64,000 nucleotides of DNA from Bacteroidota bacterium (GTDB lineage: Bacteria > Bacteroidota > Bacteroidia > Bacteroidales > F082). The DNA lies in contig JAJRQZ010000067.1 in the NCBI GenBank assembly GCA_024279935.1, positions 1 through 64,000 on the forward strand. Direction: 5' to 3'. The notes beneath the pieces are model-generated. The model was not told the DNA's origin. It did not search any database and worked only from the letters and a program-made list of their open reading frames with translations. Both the position numbers and the translations under genes were made by a program. Shown here in pieces: positions 9,699 through 19,995 of this stretch (position 1 is the stretch's first letter; each line of letters opens with the position of its first letter).

Positions 9699-12600
9699 TT
9701 AAAATCCTATTTTAACGTTAAAACCATAGGTTCTAGCTGAAGGGTAAGCACCGGTTTCGATACCTTGCTGGTTACCTGAACTCAATTGGAATTCCGGATC
9801 AAAGTGGTCAACGTTTTTAGAAATAATCCAAAGGTTACGTCCAGTAGCTGCAATGCTAAGGCTGTGGATGAAATTATTCTTGAACATTTTTGAAGGGAAG
9901 TTATATGTAAGCGCCACTTCACGGAGCTTCACATAAGATGCGTCGAGCACGTAACGTGCGGTTGGGCTGTTGTTATAGTAGAAGGCACGTCCCCAGCGAC
10001 CGGCACTAACGAGCATGTCGTTAGTTGAACCATCTTCCTTTACGCCCGGGAGTATATATCCACCTGAATTGGCAGCAGCCTCGTTAAGTGGCAAACCACC
10101 ACCAAAATGAGGTCCTAAATCACCATCGGCAGTACTAACTACGTTGTCGCGCTGAGGGTTTCCAAGTGCATTGGTCCCAACAGTTTCAGCATATAAACCC
10201 GTAGCTTGTCCGTACTTGGTGTTGATCGAATAAATATCGCCACCTTTTTGGAAATCAACAAGTACATATAACGAAAAGTTTTTCCGGCTTAAATTTGAGT
10301 TGATACCCATTCTCCAATCGGGGGTTATATCACCGATTACAGTATCATTGGCTGATTTCATATAATAACCATTGTCGCCAACAGTTTTCTCTCCATTTGT
10401 GTAAACAAAATCAGTTCCGCGGATAGTACCGTAAGATTGTCCAACAGTGGCGTTTATCGAAACGTCCCAAGCAGAATAAATAATCATATTCTCGACACCT
10501 TCGTAAAGGCTGATAACTTTATTATCATTTGTCCACCAGTTAACGCCTAAATCCCAGTTCCAGTCTTTTGAGCGTACCGGACTACCGGTAATGGCAATTT
10601 CCCAACCTTTGTTCTCGATCTCGCCACTATTAACAAAACGGCGGCTAACACCTGACATAGGGCTAACGGAAACAGGCATGATCTGGTCGTAAGAGTTTGC
10701 TTTATATTTTGTGATATCAAAACCTAAACGGTTTTGGAAGAAATTTGCTTCAACACCGAACTCCCAGCTCTTTGTGCGCTCAGGACGCAAGTTGTAGTTT
10801 TGCAATGTGCTATTAACCGAGAATAACGCATAATTTCCCCAGCTTGTGCCTTGCTGATAAGTTGAGACCAAACTATAGGCAGGGGCATCGTTACCAACCT
10901 GTGCATAGTTTCCTTTAAGCTTCAGGAATGACAACCAGCTAACATCTTTTAAGCTTCCAAGCTCGTTAAGCAATAAACTTGCTGAAACGGCCGGATAAAG
11001 ATATGAGTTATCAACGTCTTTGGCTAAAGTTGACCAATAATCATTTCTTGCACTTGCATCTATATAAAGGAAATTGTTGTATCCAATGCTTAAGCTTCCA
11101 TAAATACTGTTATATCCTTGTTTAACTAGTTGTTCAGTAACAGCAACCGGTGATACCGAATTAGAAACTGCATACAAGTCAGGAACTACCAATCCTCCGA
11201 CGGTACTTGACAAAATAGTCGAATTTTGGCGATAGTTGTTAGCAAAACCAACCATGCCGATAACAGAGAATTTACCGAATGTCTTATTGAAATTCAGCAT
11301 GATGTCTGTATTTGTCTCCAGGTAATTTTTCCTGAAGTTTGTGAAATCGGATAAATCCAAGCTACCAACTGCAATTCTTTCATTTTGCTCAGTGGCATAG
11401 CTATCCAGTCCAAATCGGGCTGTTGCATTCAAATAATCAGTGAATTCCCATTTGGCACTTGCATAACCAAACACCCTGTTGCGCTCATCGTCCTGATAGT
11501 TCTTGCGACGCACCCAATAAGGATTGTCGAAATATGCTGGCTTAAGGTGATCGACACCGTCCATTACGCGGTTGCCGTCAGAATCAAATGTGCCCCAATA
11601 GCGTGAGTTCCATGAAAGCTGGGTTCCGTCGCCGCGAAGGTAATTGTCATCGAGTTTCTTAAGGTCAACATTCCTCTCGAACCATTGTCCGAACGACTGC
11701 ATCGGGTTGCTTCCGTCATAACCGGTGCCTGCACGGCCTTGTGCCTTGGTATTGTTATATGTGATATTGGCCATTACGGAAATCTTTTTGGTAATATTAT
11801 AGCTACCGGCAAAGTTTATGATATTCTTCTTGATCCAAGAGTTCACCAACATTCCTTTTTCATCGAGGTTGGTATATGACAAACGGAAAGTTCCATTTTC
11901 ATTTGCACCGTCGATTGAAACGTTGTTAGTCCATTTAACTCCTGTGTTAAAGAAATAATCAAGTCCGTTCGCACCAGCTACCCAAGGACGCTCCTGACCG
12001 AATTCCGGACGGGTTGGGTCGATGTTTGTCCATTGGATCACTCCAAGGTCAGGATTGAATTTCTCTCCCCAGGAAGCATCTTCCGAAGAAGTTGTTATAA
12101 GGTGCATAACGCCGTCGTTATTGAAATCGCCGAAGAAGAAGTTTCCTGCTTCCACACCATGGGCAGCATTGAAATCATCGTCGAAGTTCTCATAAAAAGG
12201 ACCATAGCCGGCACCATAAGTATTCTGCCATTGAGGGGCAGTTGACATATCCGCACTGGTGAAGGTAACACCGGAGTTGATAGTAACGCCAAGCCTTTTC
12301 TGTCCTGCTTCTGTTGTTTTTCCTTTTTTTGTGGTGATTAACACAACACCATTGGCTGCGCGCGAGCCATAAAGCGCTGATGCGGCAGCACCTTTAAGGA
12401 TACTTACAGACTCGATGTCGTCAGGGTTGATATCCATGGCTGTGTTACCATAGTCATAACCGCCCCAACCATTTTGGTTTGTACTGGTATTGCTATTGTC
12501 GATAGGAACACCATCAATAACGAACAAAGCCTGGTTGTTCTGAGTCAAGGAAGCCGTACCTCTGATAAGGATGTTCGCCGAACCTCCCATCGTTGCGGCC

Positions 12601-13064
12601 TGCTTGATGTCAACACCGGCTGCTTTACCCGACAATGAGTTAACAACGTTTGTTGACCTAATGCGGTTTACAGCGTCGCCATCAAGTTCCTGAACAGCAT
12701 AACCCAGAGATTTTTTCTCGCGGGATATACCAAGTGCAGTAACAACCACTTCATCCATCAGCGTTGATTCCGTTTCCAATACGACATCGATGGAATTGCT
12801 ATTGCCGAGCTCTATCTCAACAGTAGTCATACCAACGAAAGAGAAAACCAAAACCTCTGCTGAAGGTTCTACGTTTAAGGTGTACAGCCCGTCGAGGTCG
12901 GTGGTTGTTCCTTGTGTTGTGCCTTTTACGACAACTGTTGCACCGGGAATTCCCATACCATCGTCACCACTGGTAACCTTACCACTAATTGTTCTTGTTT
13001 GTGCGTTGGCTATATTTGCTCCAACGAAAAACAAAAACGATAGTAAAATTGTAATTTTTCTCAT
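9699..13064 (-). CDS. SusC/RagA TonB-linked outer-membrane transporter
   Basis: A 1121-residue TonB-dependent transporter. A signal peptide (1-21) is followed by a carboxypeptidase-D-like regulatory domain at about 25-105. The TonB box/linker motif DEVVVTALG lies near residue 105-115, then the plug domain (NVVNSLSGKAAGV, SVSILKGAAASALYGSRA, NGVVLITTKKGK) and a 22-strand barrel ending in aromatic FNVKIGF. The length is typical of the SusC family. It is the first gene of a two-gene operon with the SusD-like gene, and a terminator follows. Import is energised through TonB-ExbBD, which is not encoded here. Confidence 0.95.
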   Translation of the reverse strand: MRKITILLSFLFFVGANIANAQTRTISGKVTSGDDGMGIPGATVVVKGTTQGTTTDLDGLYTLNVEPSAEVLVFSFVGMTTVEIELGNSNSIDVVLETESTLMDEVVVTALGISREKKSLGYAVQELDGDAVNRIRSTNVVNSLSGKAAGVDIKQAATMGGSANILIRGTASLTQNNQALFVIDGVPIDNSNTSTNQNGWGGYDYGNTAMDINPDDIESVSILKGAAASALYGSRAANGVVLITTKKGKTTEAGQKRLGVTINSGVTFTSADMSTAPQWQNTYGAGYGPFYENFDDDFNAAHGVEAGNFFFGDFNNDGVMHLITTSSEDASWGEKFNPDLGVIQWTNIDPTRPEFGQERPWVAGANGLDYFFNTGVKWTNNVSIDGANENGTFRLSYTNLDEKGMLVNSWIKKNIINFAGSYNITKKISVMANITYNNTKAQGRAGTGYDGSNPMQSFGQWFERNVDLKKLDDNYLRGDGTQLSWNSRYWGTFDSDGNRVMDGVDHLKPAYFDNPYWVRRKNYQDDERNRVFGYASAKWEFTDYLNATARFGLDSYATEQNERIAVGSLDLSDFTNFRKNYLETNTDIMLNFNKTFGKFSVIGMVGFANNYRQNSTILSSTVGGLVVPDLYAVSNSVSPVAVTEQLVKQGYNSIYGSLSIGYNNFLYIDASARNDYWSTLAKDVDNSYLYPAVSASLLLNELGSLKDVSWLSFLKLKGNYAQVGNDAPAYSLVSTYQQGTSWGNYALFSVNSTLQNYNLRPERTKSWEFGVEANFFQNRLGFDITKYKANSYDQIMPVSVSPMSGVSRRFVNSGEIENKGWEIAITGSPVRSKDWNWDLGVNWWTNDNKVISLYEGVENMIIYSAWDVSINATVGQSYGTIRGTDFVYTNGEKTVGDNGYYMKSANDTVIGDITPDWRMGINSNLSRKNFSLYVLVDFQKGGDIYSINTKYGQATGLYAETVGTNALGNPQRDNVVSTADGDLGPHFGGGLPLNEAAANSGGYILPGVKEDGSTNDMLVSAGRWGRAFYYNNSPTARYVLDASYVKLREVALTYNFPSKMFKNNFIHSLSIAATGRNLWIISKNVDHFDPEFQLSSGNQQGIETGAYPSARTYGFNVKIGF

Positions 13065-13258
13065 AATGATAATTTTTGGTTAATGAATTACTAATTTTAA
13101 TTTACATTTTAATATTATGATATTTTAAGAAATTTTTTACAAACTTAACAATAATATAATAAGTATGTCAACAAAAGTTAATTTTTAACCTTCAAACATA
13201 CTTTTTTATGACAATACGTCTTGATTTTTATGTTTAATGAATCCCAAACTTTAAATTT

Positions 13259-13720
13259 CTACCAAAAAAGGATGCAATTTATAACAAAATCCTTTGCTGG
13301 CAAGCAATTATCGCATTTTTTTGCGCTAAAACCCATTATTAACAAAATAATAAGAAAAACAACTAAGTTCAAATAGTCGAGGCGGCTGTAATAAAGATAG
13401 TTTAAACCAAGGAGCAGCGTCAGGGCAAAAACGATAATGATGGCACCAAGCTTCGACAGCTTAAGCAGCAAAACTGCGCCAGCTATTAAAAGAACAAACA
13501 ACAAATACTCAAGAATCACATAAGTGCTTATGCTTATGAATGGATTTACAACGACACTGATATTCCCGCTAAGCAAATCGTAGTTGAAAAACAGCAGGTA
13601 GGAATAAAAAACAATCGCCAATGCAGAACTTAGTATTATGAAGAACGAAGCGGCCTTTATAATATAAGGTGTGCTTTGTGAATTTTTATCAATAATAATT
13701 CCGCCTTTAGATTCTTCCAA
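13259..13720 (-). CDS. small membrane protein, unknown
   Basis: A 153-residue protein with four or five hydrophobic helices and a short cytosolic tail. No family is recognised. Its start codon overlaps the end of the next gene upstream (13707-14153) by 14 bp, so the two are very probably translationally coupled. They resemble each other only in overall hydrophobic layout. Confidence 0.6.
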   Translation of the reverse strand: MEESKGGIIIDKNSQSTPYIIKAASFFIILSSALAIVFYSYLLFFNYDLLSGNISVVVNPFISISTYVILEYLLFVLLIAGAVLLLKLSKLGAIIIVFALTLLLGLNYLYYSRLDYLNLVVFLIILLIMGFSAKKCDNCLPAKDFVINCILFW

Positions 13721-14153
13721 TCGATTTCAAATTTTTAAAGTATAAAAGTATAAAAACCAATGAAAGCAGAATGTCCATTATCGGAAAGGGAATGCCGGGA
13801 AGATAAACTTCAGGAATCAATATCAAAATAATTTGAGATATGGCGTAAATGTGAAATCCTGTCGAATTCAGCTTCCACATCAAGAGAACTCCGAAAACAG
13901 AGGTGGCATTTGCTAAGAGCTGCAATAAAAAAAAGTTGGGGCTAACATCCCTCAAAAAATCCAAAGTTACGCTGCCATCGAGGAATTGCTGACAAAACCC
14001 ACTTTCGACCAATGTAACTATCTGATCCTGAAAAGCATAAAAATAGAGGTTCCCAAGTATGGAGAAGCCACCGGCAACAAAGCTCAAGATACATAACAAC
14101 GTAAGTTGTGCCGGTCGCTGAAAATTTTCTTTTATATCGTTTTTATCGTTCAT
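13707..14153 (-). CDS. small membrane protein, unknown
   Basis: A 148-residue protein with a polar N-terminus (MNDKNDIKENFQRPAQ) followed by about four hydrophobic segments. Of these, the sequence up to residue 45, a middle pair, and the C-terminal LLSLVFILLYFKN are clearest. It is upstream of and overlaps the 153-residue membrane-protein gene by 14 bp. I recognise no domain. It starts about 85 bp after the end of the ammonia-lyase gene on the same strand, so it could be part of that transcript, but no functional link is evident. Confidence 0.6.
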   Translation of the reverse strand: MNDKNDIKENFQRPAQLTLLCILSFVAGGFSILGNLYFYAFQDQIVTLVESGFCQQFLDGSVTLDFLRDVSPNFFLLQLLANATSVFGVLLMWKLNSTGFHIYAISQIILILIPEVYLPGIPFPIMDILLSLVFILLYFKNLKSIGRI

Positions 14154-14237
14154 TATCTTTATGTTTTCGGGCTTTGGGGTTCTGTTTTATATTCTAGATG
14201 TAAAGCAATCAACATCCGGCAAGCAGCAAGCCTTTCC

Positions 14238-15761
14238 TTAACCCAAGCTTCCTATTTCTTTTTCCACTTCATTCAATATCTCGCATGATTTCACCAGTTC
14301 CTTCATAGTGTTATGATCTTTATAAAGAGGCCTGTCGATTTCCAGGAAATCAACATATTTCCTAACTATCTCATGGGCCTTATTAGTTCCTTTGCCGAAA
14401 TTATACTCCCTGAAATCAAGTGCCTGCGCCGCCGCCATGAACTCTATCCCAAGGATTCCATAGGCATTGTCCAGGATTTGGAAATTTTTAATTGCCGTAT
14501 TCATTCCCATAGAAACAAAATCCTCCTGGTCGGCAGCGGCCGGTATGGACTGTATTGATGCTGGGGCTGACAATATCCGCTGTTCGACAATCTGCATATC
14601 AGCCGTATATTGGCTTAACATCATACCGGAGAACATTCCTGCGCCCTTAGTTAAAAAAGCAGGCAAGCCAACACTCAAGGCAGGGTTGTGCAGCCTGTTC
14701 ATACGGCGCTCCGAGAGAACGCTGACCATCGTAATCGCAATCCCGGCCATATCCATCGGCAGCGACACCGGTGTTCCCTGGAAATTCGCCCCCGAAAGGG
14801 CTATGTCCTCGTCAGGGAAGAAAATGGGATTATCACCAACACCGTTCAGTTCGATCTCCACCTGAGACCTTGCATAAGCCAGTGCGTCATGTGCTGCACC
14901 AACGACTTGAGGGGTTGACCGCATGGAATATGCATCCTGGACCTTATGTGCAACTTTCCCTTCCTTTAAATCGCCGCCACTTACCAATCTAGCTATTGCC
15001 CTGGCACTTTTCACAGCACCTTTAAAGCCCCTTACCTCATGTAAACGGGAAGTGTAAGGTCCCATATTGGCCTTCAAGGCCTCCAATGACATGGCGGCGG
15101 CGATCTCGGCCTGCTTCAACCAATTGCTGGCGTCGTTTATAAAAATGGCGCTCATGGCCGTAAGGACGTTCGAGCCGTTAATGGTCCCCAGGCCATCCCT
15201 GGCCATTAAGCCCGGAACCGTAATGCCCGCTTTTTCCATGGCATGCTTTCCTTCAAGCAATTCGCCTTTAAAAAAGGCTTTCCCCTCGCCCATCAGCAAA
15301 AGTGCTATTTGCGACATGGGCGCTAAATCACCTGATGCGCCAACAGACCCTTTCCGGCATACAAATGGCGTTAAGCCCTTATTGAGCATTTCGACCAAAG
15401 TGAGAGTAATTTCAGGTCGGATTCCGGAATTCCCATGGGCGTGGACATTAACCCTGCCAAGCATGGCCCCGCGAACATATTCCTCGGGCATTGCATCGCC
15501 TATGCCTGCCGCATGATTGTATATCAGGTATTTCTGGAAATCCTTCACCTGATCATCGTTCAAAACCACTTCCGAGAACTCGCCTATCCCTGTGTTGACC
15601 CCATACATAACTTCATGAGCATCAATTTTTTTCTCCAGCATGGCCCTGCATCTCTTAATGCGTTCCAACGCTTCCGGATGAAGTTCGACCTTTTCTCTCT
15701 GGCGGGCAACTTTTACTACATCTTCAACAGTCAATCCGCTACCTTTTATAATTAATGTCAT
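14238..15761 (-). CDS. hutH: histidine ammonia-lyase (HAL/PAL family)
   Basis: A 507-residue cytosolic lyase that deaminates an aromatic amino acid, most likely histidine to urocanate. The MIO prosthetic-group triad A-S-G is at residues 142-144 inside GSVGASGDLAP. Tyr53 sits in YGVNTG and His83 in YLIYNHAAG. Ser143, Tyr53 and His83 fall at the same positions as in the well-studied bacterial HutH. The selectivity pair is N-H here (S-H in classical HutH, H-L in tyrosine ammonia-lyases), which favours histidine. No hutU, hutI or hutG lies in the window, so if this is histidine catabolism the rest of the pathway is elsewhere. A family member used for aromatic polyene or flexirubin-type synthesis is the main alternative. 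Confidence 0.85.
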   Translation of the reverse strand: MTLIIKGSGLTVEDVVKVARQREKVELHPEALERIKRCRAMLEKKIDAHEVMYGVNTGIGEFSEVVLNDDQVKDFQKYLIYNHAAGIGDAMPEEYVRGAMLGRVNVHAHGNSGIRPEITLTLVEMLNKGLTPFVCRKGSVGASGDLAPMSQIALLLMGEGKAFFKGELLEGKHAMEKAGITVPGLMARDGLGTINGSNVLTAMSAIFINDASNWLKQAEIAAAMSLEALKANMGPYTSRLHEVRGFKGAVKSARAIARLVSGGDLKEGKVAHKVQDAYSMRSTPQVVGAAHDALAYARSQVEIELNGVGDNPIFFPDEDIALSGANFQGTPVSLPMDMAGIAITMVSVLSERRMNRLHNPALSVGLPAFLTKGAGMFSGMMLSQYTADMQIVEQRILSAPASIQSIPAAADQEDFVSMGMNTAIKNFQILDNAYGILGIEFMAAAQALDFREYNFGKGTNKAHEIVRKYVDFLEIDRPLYKDHNTMKELVKSCEILNEVEKEIGSLG

Positions 15762-15853
15762 TCCGTTAAGCTTTGGTTTGTAAATTAAGCAGCGAAATTA
15801 TTAAAATCTGTTAAATAAAAAGGCTTAAAAAATTTATGTTGTTGTAAAATTCC

Positions 15854-15861
15854 TATTTTCG
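15854..15861 (+). promoter_or_regulatory. possible -7 box TATTTTCG for DUF2723 gene
   Basis: The octamer TATTTTCG differs from the Bacteroidota -7 consensus TAnnTTTG at one position and lies 33 bp before the start codon. The same octamer occurs before the starch-locus genes at 23970 (minus) and 31686. No clear TTG element is at the usual distance. Confidence 0.3.
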
Positions 15862-15894
15862 CTATTTAATTTTCTTGCAGGAAATCTCAATAAA

Positions 15895-18800
15895 ATGAAG
15901 AATTATAAAAACCTCAACAATCTCATCGGATGGATTGTGTTCGGCATTGCCACCATCACTTATTTGTTAACCTTGGAGCCAACTGCCAGCTGGTGGGATT
16001 GCGGGGAGTATATCGCCACAGCCTATAAACTCCAGGTAGGCCATCCTCCCGGAGCTCCTTTATTTCAATTGTTGGGTCGCTTTTTCTCGATGTTCGCCAT
16101 TGGCGATGCATCGAATACGGCAATGATGGTCAATGTAATGTCTGCATTATCAAGTAGCTTTACCATTTTATTCCTTTTCTGGTCCATAAGCATGCTCGCA
16201 AAAAAATTATTTGTTCATTCTGCCGACGGGGAAATTTCCATGGCTGACGGATGGGCGACATTAGGTGCCGGTATCGTTGGTTCGCTTGCTTATACATTCT
16301 CTGATTCTTTTTGGTTCTCCGCCGTTGAAGGCGAAGTATATGCCATGTCCTCATTTCTCACAGCCGTGGTTTTTTGGGCCATTCTGCGATGGGAAGAGGT
16401 TGCCGACAAACGATCGGGCTTTAGGTGGATATTGCTGATTGCCTATATAATAGGGCTGTCTATCGGGGTTCATTTATTGAATTTATTGGCTATTCCGGCT
16501 ATAGTTTATGTTTATTATTTCAAGAAATATAAATTTACTGCCAAAGGTTTTATTAGTGCGGGCATAATCTCTATAATCCTTCTTTCGATAGTAATGTTTA
16601 TCATAATCCCATGGACGGTTGCCCTATCGGGCAAAGTCGAATATTTCTTTGTGAACGGTTTAGGGCTTCCTTTTAACTCGGGAACGATATTCTTTTTTGC
16701 AGCCCTCATTGCACTGATAGTTTTTGGGTTAAGATATACGCGCAAAAAAGGAAAAGTAATCCTTAACACCTCTATTTTGGCGTTTACTTTCATTTTGATA
16801 GGTTACTCTTCCTTTGCCATTTTGGTAATACGAGCCAATGCAAACACCCCTATCAACGAAAACGACCCCAAGGATGCCCTTAGCCTTCTTTCGTATTTGA
16901 ACAGGGAACAATACGGTTCATGGCCACTGGTTTACGGACAATACTACAATGCCCCTGCCATAGATTCCAAAGATGGATCCCCAATTTATATGAAAGATAA
17001 AAAAAAGGGCAAATATGTTATAAAGGATGACCGTAAGGGGACAAAACCTGTTTACGACCCCCGCTTTATGGGTATTTTCCCCCGTATGTGGAGCAATCAA
17101 AAGCCCTCGCATATCTCGCTATATAAAAAATATGGCGGCGATAAAGGAAAACCGATAAAAGTTGACAAAGGTGATGGCACCAGCGAAATCAGGTATAAGC
17201 CTACTTTTGGAGAGAACCTGACTTTCTTCTTTACATACCAGCTCGACCATCTGTATCTCCGCTATTTTCTCTGGAATTTCGCCGGACGGCAAAACAATAT
17301 CGAGAGTCAGGGGGAAATACAACACGGGAACTGGATCAGCGGTATCAACTTTTTGGACAAAATGCGTCTCGGCGACCAGGCAAACTTGCCGCCCAGCATG
17401 AAAAACCCCGCCCACACGAAATTTTATTTCCTTCCTTTATTGCTCGGGGTCCTCGGCCTGGCATTCCATCTTAAGAAAAGCAAAAAAGACAGCTGGGTAG
17501 TATTCCTCTTGTTCTTCATGACAGGGATAGCCATCGTGATATACCTGAACCAAACGCCAATGCAGCCGCGGGAAAGGGATTACGCTTATGCCGGGTCTTT
17601 CTATGCGTTTTCAATCTGGATAGGCCTGGGAGTCCTTGCCCTGTTCGATTTTTTCAGGAAGTTTATGGGAAATACGAAAATAACCGCTATTACGGTTACT
17701 GCCTTGAGCGTTCTGCTGGTCCCTGCGATTATGGCCTCCCAAGGTTGGGAAAGCCATGACCGCTCCGGAAAATATGCCGCCCCCGACTTCGCTAAAATGT
17801 ATCTGGCCTCTTGTGCCCCTAACGCCATTCTTTTCACTAACGGCGACAACGATACTTTCCCCCTTTGGTATGTTCAGGAAGTCGAAGGTTTCAGGACTGA
17901 CGTAAGAGTTGTTAACTATATGCTTTCGTCAGGCGACTGGTATGTAAACCAAATGGGCAAAAAAGTTTATGATTCCGATAAGTTACCACTAAGCATACCT
18001 CCTGAGTTTTATTTAAAAGGAGATCAGAACTACTTGCCTGTCTTCGCAAGGGTTGAGGACAGATTCGACGTTCGAGATGCCATTGACTTTGTGAAAAATG
18101 AGGACAAGCGAACAAAAGTTCCGCTACAAAACGGCCAATGGGTGAATTATATGCCCGTAAAAAAACTGAAGCTAATAGTTGATGCCGAGCAGGCCGTAAA
18201 ATCAGGAACCGTGGCGCCCGAAGATGCGGACAAGATAGTGGACGAGATAGATTGGGACATAAAACAAAGCGGCATGTACAGAAACGACCTCATGCTCCTG
18301 GACCTTATTGCCACAAACAACTGGCAGAGGCCGATATATTTTGCTAATCCCAATTCAAACTCAAAGATTTTCGGTGTTGATAAATATATGCACCTCGAAG
18401 GTGTTGCATATCGTTTGAGACCTACGCCAGCACCATCGTATCGTAAAGGCATGGGTGGCGTTGACGCAGATAAAACATATGCTGCTCTCATGAACGAAAA
18501 TGCCAGATGGGGAAGGCTTAATCAGGAAGATGTTGTCGTTGACCGCGAAAGCGACAGGAATGTGATGATGACTAAACAAAATTATATGCGATTGGCCGAG
18601 GCCTTGGTCTCCGAGAACAAAAAGGATTCGGCTATAAGGGTTTTGGACAAAGCACAGGAGTTCTTCCCCAACGAGAAATTTCCTTATGATTATTTTATGA
18701 TTACATGGACAGATATTTATTATAGGGCAGGAGCCGTTGACAAAGGCAATGAGCTTACTCAAAAAATATTTGACCGCTATTCGGAAGACCTTTATTATTA

Positions 18801-18969
18801 TGACGGGCTGGATCAGAAATTTAAAAATGCTTACCAAAATGAAATAAAAATGGCCCTTACAGGTTTGCAGGGCATGGGGCAGATAACACGTGAGTACAAG
18901 CAGGAGGATCTAGCCAATAAAATAGATAGTGTATTCTATGAACAGATAAAGAACCTGAATATCCGGTAA
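15895..18969 (+). CDS. DUF2723 polytopic membrane protein, glycosyltransferase-like
   Basis: A 1024-residue integral membrane protein. The N-terminal half has many hydrophobic helices (about residues 10-330 and 510-620), including the family motif WWDCGEYIATAYKLQVGHPPG just after the first helix. The C-terminal 350 residues are soluble, with NGDNDTFPLWYVQE and a TPR-like tail. DUF2723 proteins are widespread in Bacteroidota and are related in layout to GT-C protein O-mannosyltransferases; they are thought to glycosylate secreted proteins. The acidic pair in the first loop (WWDCGE) fits a GT-C active site, but this is inference. The gene is monocistronic and faces lgt across a shared terminator. 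Confidence 0.88.
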   Translation: MKNYKNLNNLIGWIVFGIATITYLLTLEPTASWWDCGEYIATAYKLQVGHPPGAPLFQLLGRFFSMFAIGDASNTAMMVNVMSALSSSFTILFLFWSISMLAKKLFVHSADGEISMADGWATLGAGIVGSLAYTFSDSFWFSAVEGEVYAMSSFLTAVVFWAILRWEEVADKRSGFRWILLIAYIIGLSIGVHLLNLLAIPAIVYVYYFKKYKFTAKGFISAGIISIILLSIVMFIIIPWTVALSGKVEYFFVNGLGLPFNSGTIFFFAALIALIVFGLRYTRKKGKVILNTSILAFTFILIGYSSFAILVIRANANTPINENDPKDALSLLSYLNREQYGSWPLVYGQYYNAPAIDSKDGSPIYMKDKKKGKYVIKDDRKGTKPVYDPRFMGIFPRMWSNQKPSHISLYKKYGGDKGKPIKVDKGDGTSEIRYKPTFGENLTFFFTYQLDHLYLRYFLWNFAGRQNNIESQGEIQHGNWISGINFLDKMRLGDQANLPPSMKNPAHTKFYFLPLLLGVLGLAFHLKKSKKDSWVVFLLFFMTGIAIVIYLNQTPMQPRERDYAYAGSFYAFSIWIGLGVLALFDFFRKFMGNTKITAITVTALSVLLVPAIMASQGWESHDRSGKYAAPDFAKMYLASCAPNAILFTNGDNDTFPLWYVQEVEGFRTDVRVVNYMLSSGDWYVNQMGKKVYDSDKLPLSIPPEFYLKGDQNYLPVFARVEDRFDVRDAIDFVKNEDKRTKVPLQNGQWVNYMPVKKLKLIVDAEQAVKSGTVAPEDADKIVDEIDWDIKQSGMYRNDLMLLDLIATNNWQRPIYFANPNSNSKIFGVDKYMHLEGVAYRLRPTPAPSYRKGMGGVDADKTYAALMNENARWGRLNQEDVVVDRESDRNVMMTKQNYMRLAEALVSENKKDSAIRVLDKAQEFFPNEKFPYDYFMITWTDIYYRAGAVDKGNELTQKIFDRYSEDLYYYDGLDQKFKNAYQNEIKMALTGLQGMGQITREYKQEDLANKIDSVFYEQIKNLNIR

Positions 18970-19002
18970 TACCTGTTGTTTCAGAATTGGGTTACAGTAT
19001 TT

Positions 19003-19023
19003 AAGGGGGGCTTTGCCTCCCTT
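19003..19023. terminator. convergent terminator between DUF2723 gene and lgt
   Basis: AAGGGGGGC and GCCTCCCTT form a 9-bp stem (one G-T pair) with a TTT loop, followed on the plus strand by TATTTTAT. It sits between two convergent genes and could serve both, but the T-tract is better in the plus direction. Confidence 0.65.
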
Positions 19024-19037
19024 ATTTTATAAGGTAT

Positions 19038-19865
19038 TTACGCCTTCGATTTCCTTGCACGGTATAATAAATACAGTCCAACCAGGACAAACGGGATGCT
19101 CAATAACTGTCCCATGTTTAAAACCATGTTTTCCTCAAAACCAACTTGTGGCACTTTAATAAACTCTATCAAGAACCTAACGCTGAACAAAAGGCTCAAA
19201 AAATACCCGAAAATTTCACCGTCAGTAGTTTTACCTTTTGATTTCCAGTAGGTTCTATAAAGAAATATAAATATAAGCAAATACGACAAAGCCTCGTAAA
19301 TCTGAGTGGGGTGCCTTGGGTCGATGGCAAGTGCCTGGTCATAATATCTTGTGAATATAAAACCCCATGGCAAGCTGGTTACGTCACCAAAGATCTCTGA
19401 GTTCATCAGGTTGCCCGTACGGATAAAAAAGCCTGCCAGGGCAACCACTATAACAATACGGTCCAGCACCCATAAATAGGGCTTTTTGTTTGCCCTGGCG
19501 AAGAAAAACAGGCCGAGAAGTATTCCTACAGCCGCTCCGTGGCTTGCCAGCCCACCTTCCCAAACTTTTAGGATCTCGATGGGGTTTGATAAATAATATC
19601 CGGGCTCATAAAACAGACAATGACCTAAACGGGCTCCTATTATGGTGAATATCAACATATAAGTTGAAAGCTGATCGAGAACCTTCTCGCTTATGTTTTC
19701 GTTGTCGAATATTTTTTTCATTATGATATAACCAAAAACAAACGACATGGCAAATAATAGCCCATACCATCTTACTGATAGCCCGCCAACAAGAAACCAA
19801 TCGGCAGGAAGCGTGAATATCTCAGGAGTTACGTCCCAGGTAATAAAACTTAATATCATTATCAA
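19038..19865 (-). CDS. lgt: prolipoprotein diacylglyceryl transferase
   Basis: An inner-membrane enzyme that transfers diacylglycerol from phosphatidylglycerol to the lipobox cysteine of prolipoproteins, the first step of lipoprotein maturation. At 275 residues it has the usual length. About seven membrane helices are visible. The conserved signature appears as RTGNLMNSEIFGDVTSLPWG near residue 148-167, and the family motif RHPTQIYEAL follows near 185. SusD, SusE and other lipoproteins in this window need this enzyme. Two ATG codons lie at the start (MIMILSF); either could be used. Confidence 0.95.
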   Translation of the reverse strand: MIMILSFITWDVTPEIFTLPADWFLVGGLSVRWYGLLFAMSFVFGYIIMKKIFDNENISEKVLDQLSTYMLIFTIIGARLGHCLFYEPGYYLSNPIEILKVWEGGLASHGAAVGILLGLFFFARANKKPYLWVLDRIVIVVALAGFFIRTGNLMNSEIFGDVTSLPWGFIFTRYYDQALAIDPRHPTQIYEALSYLLIFIFLYRTYWKSKGKTTDGEIFGYFLSLLFSVRFLIEFIKVPQVGFEENMVLNMGQLLSIPFVLVGLYLLYRARKSKA

Positions 19866-19995
19866 TAAATTTTAAAAAGCAAAAGTAAGGAAATTGTGTG
19901 CATAAATTAAGAATACCGAAAAGCATTTGCAAAGGGGTTTTCTTGAATTTCAAAATGAAATCGAGATAAGGGAAGGCAAACCTCTGACGGCAACC

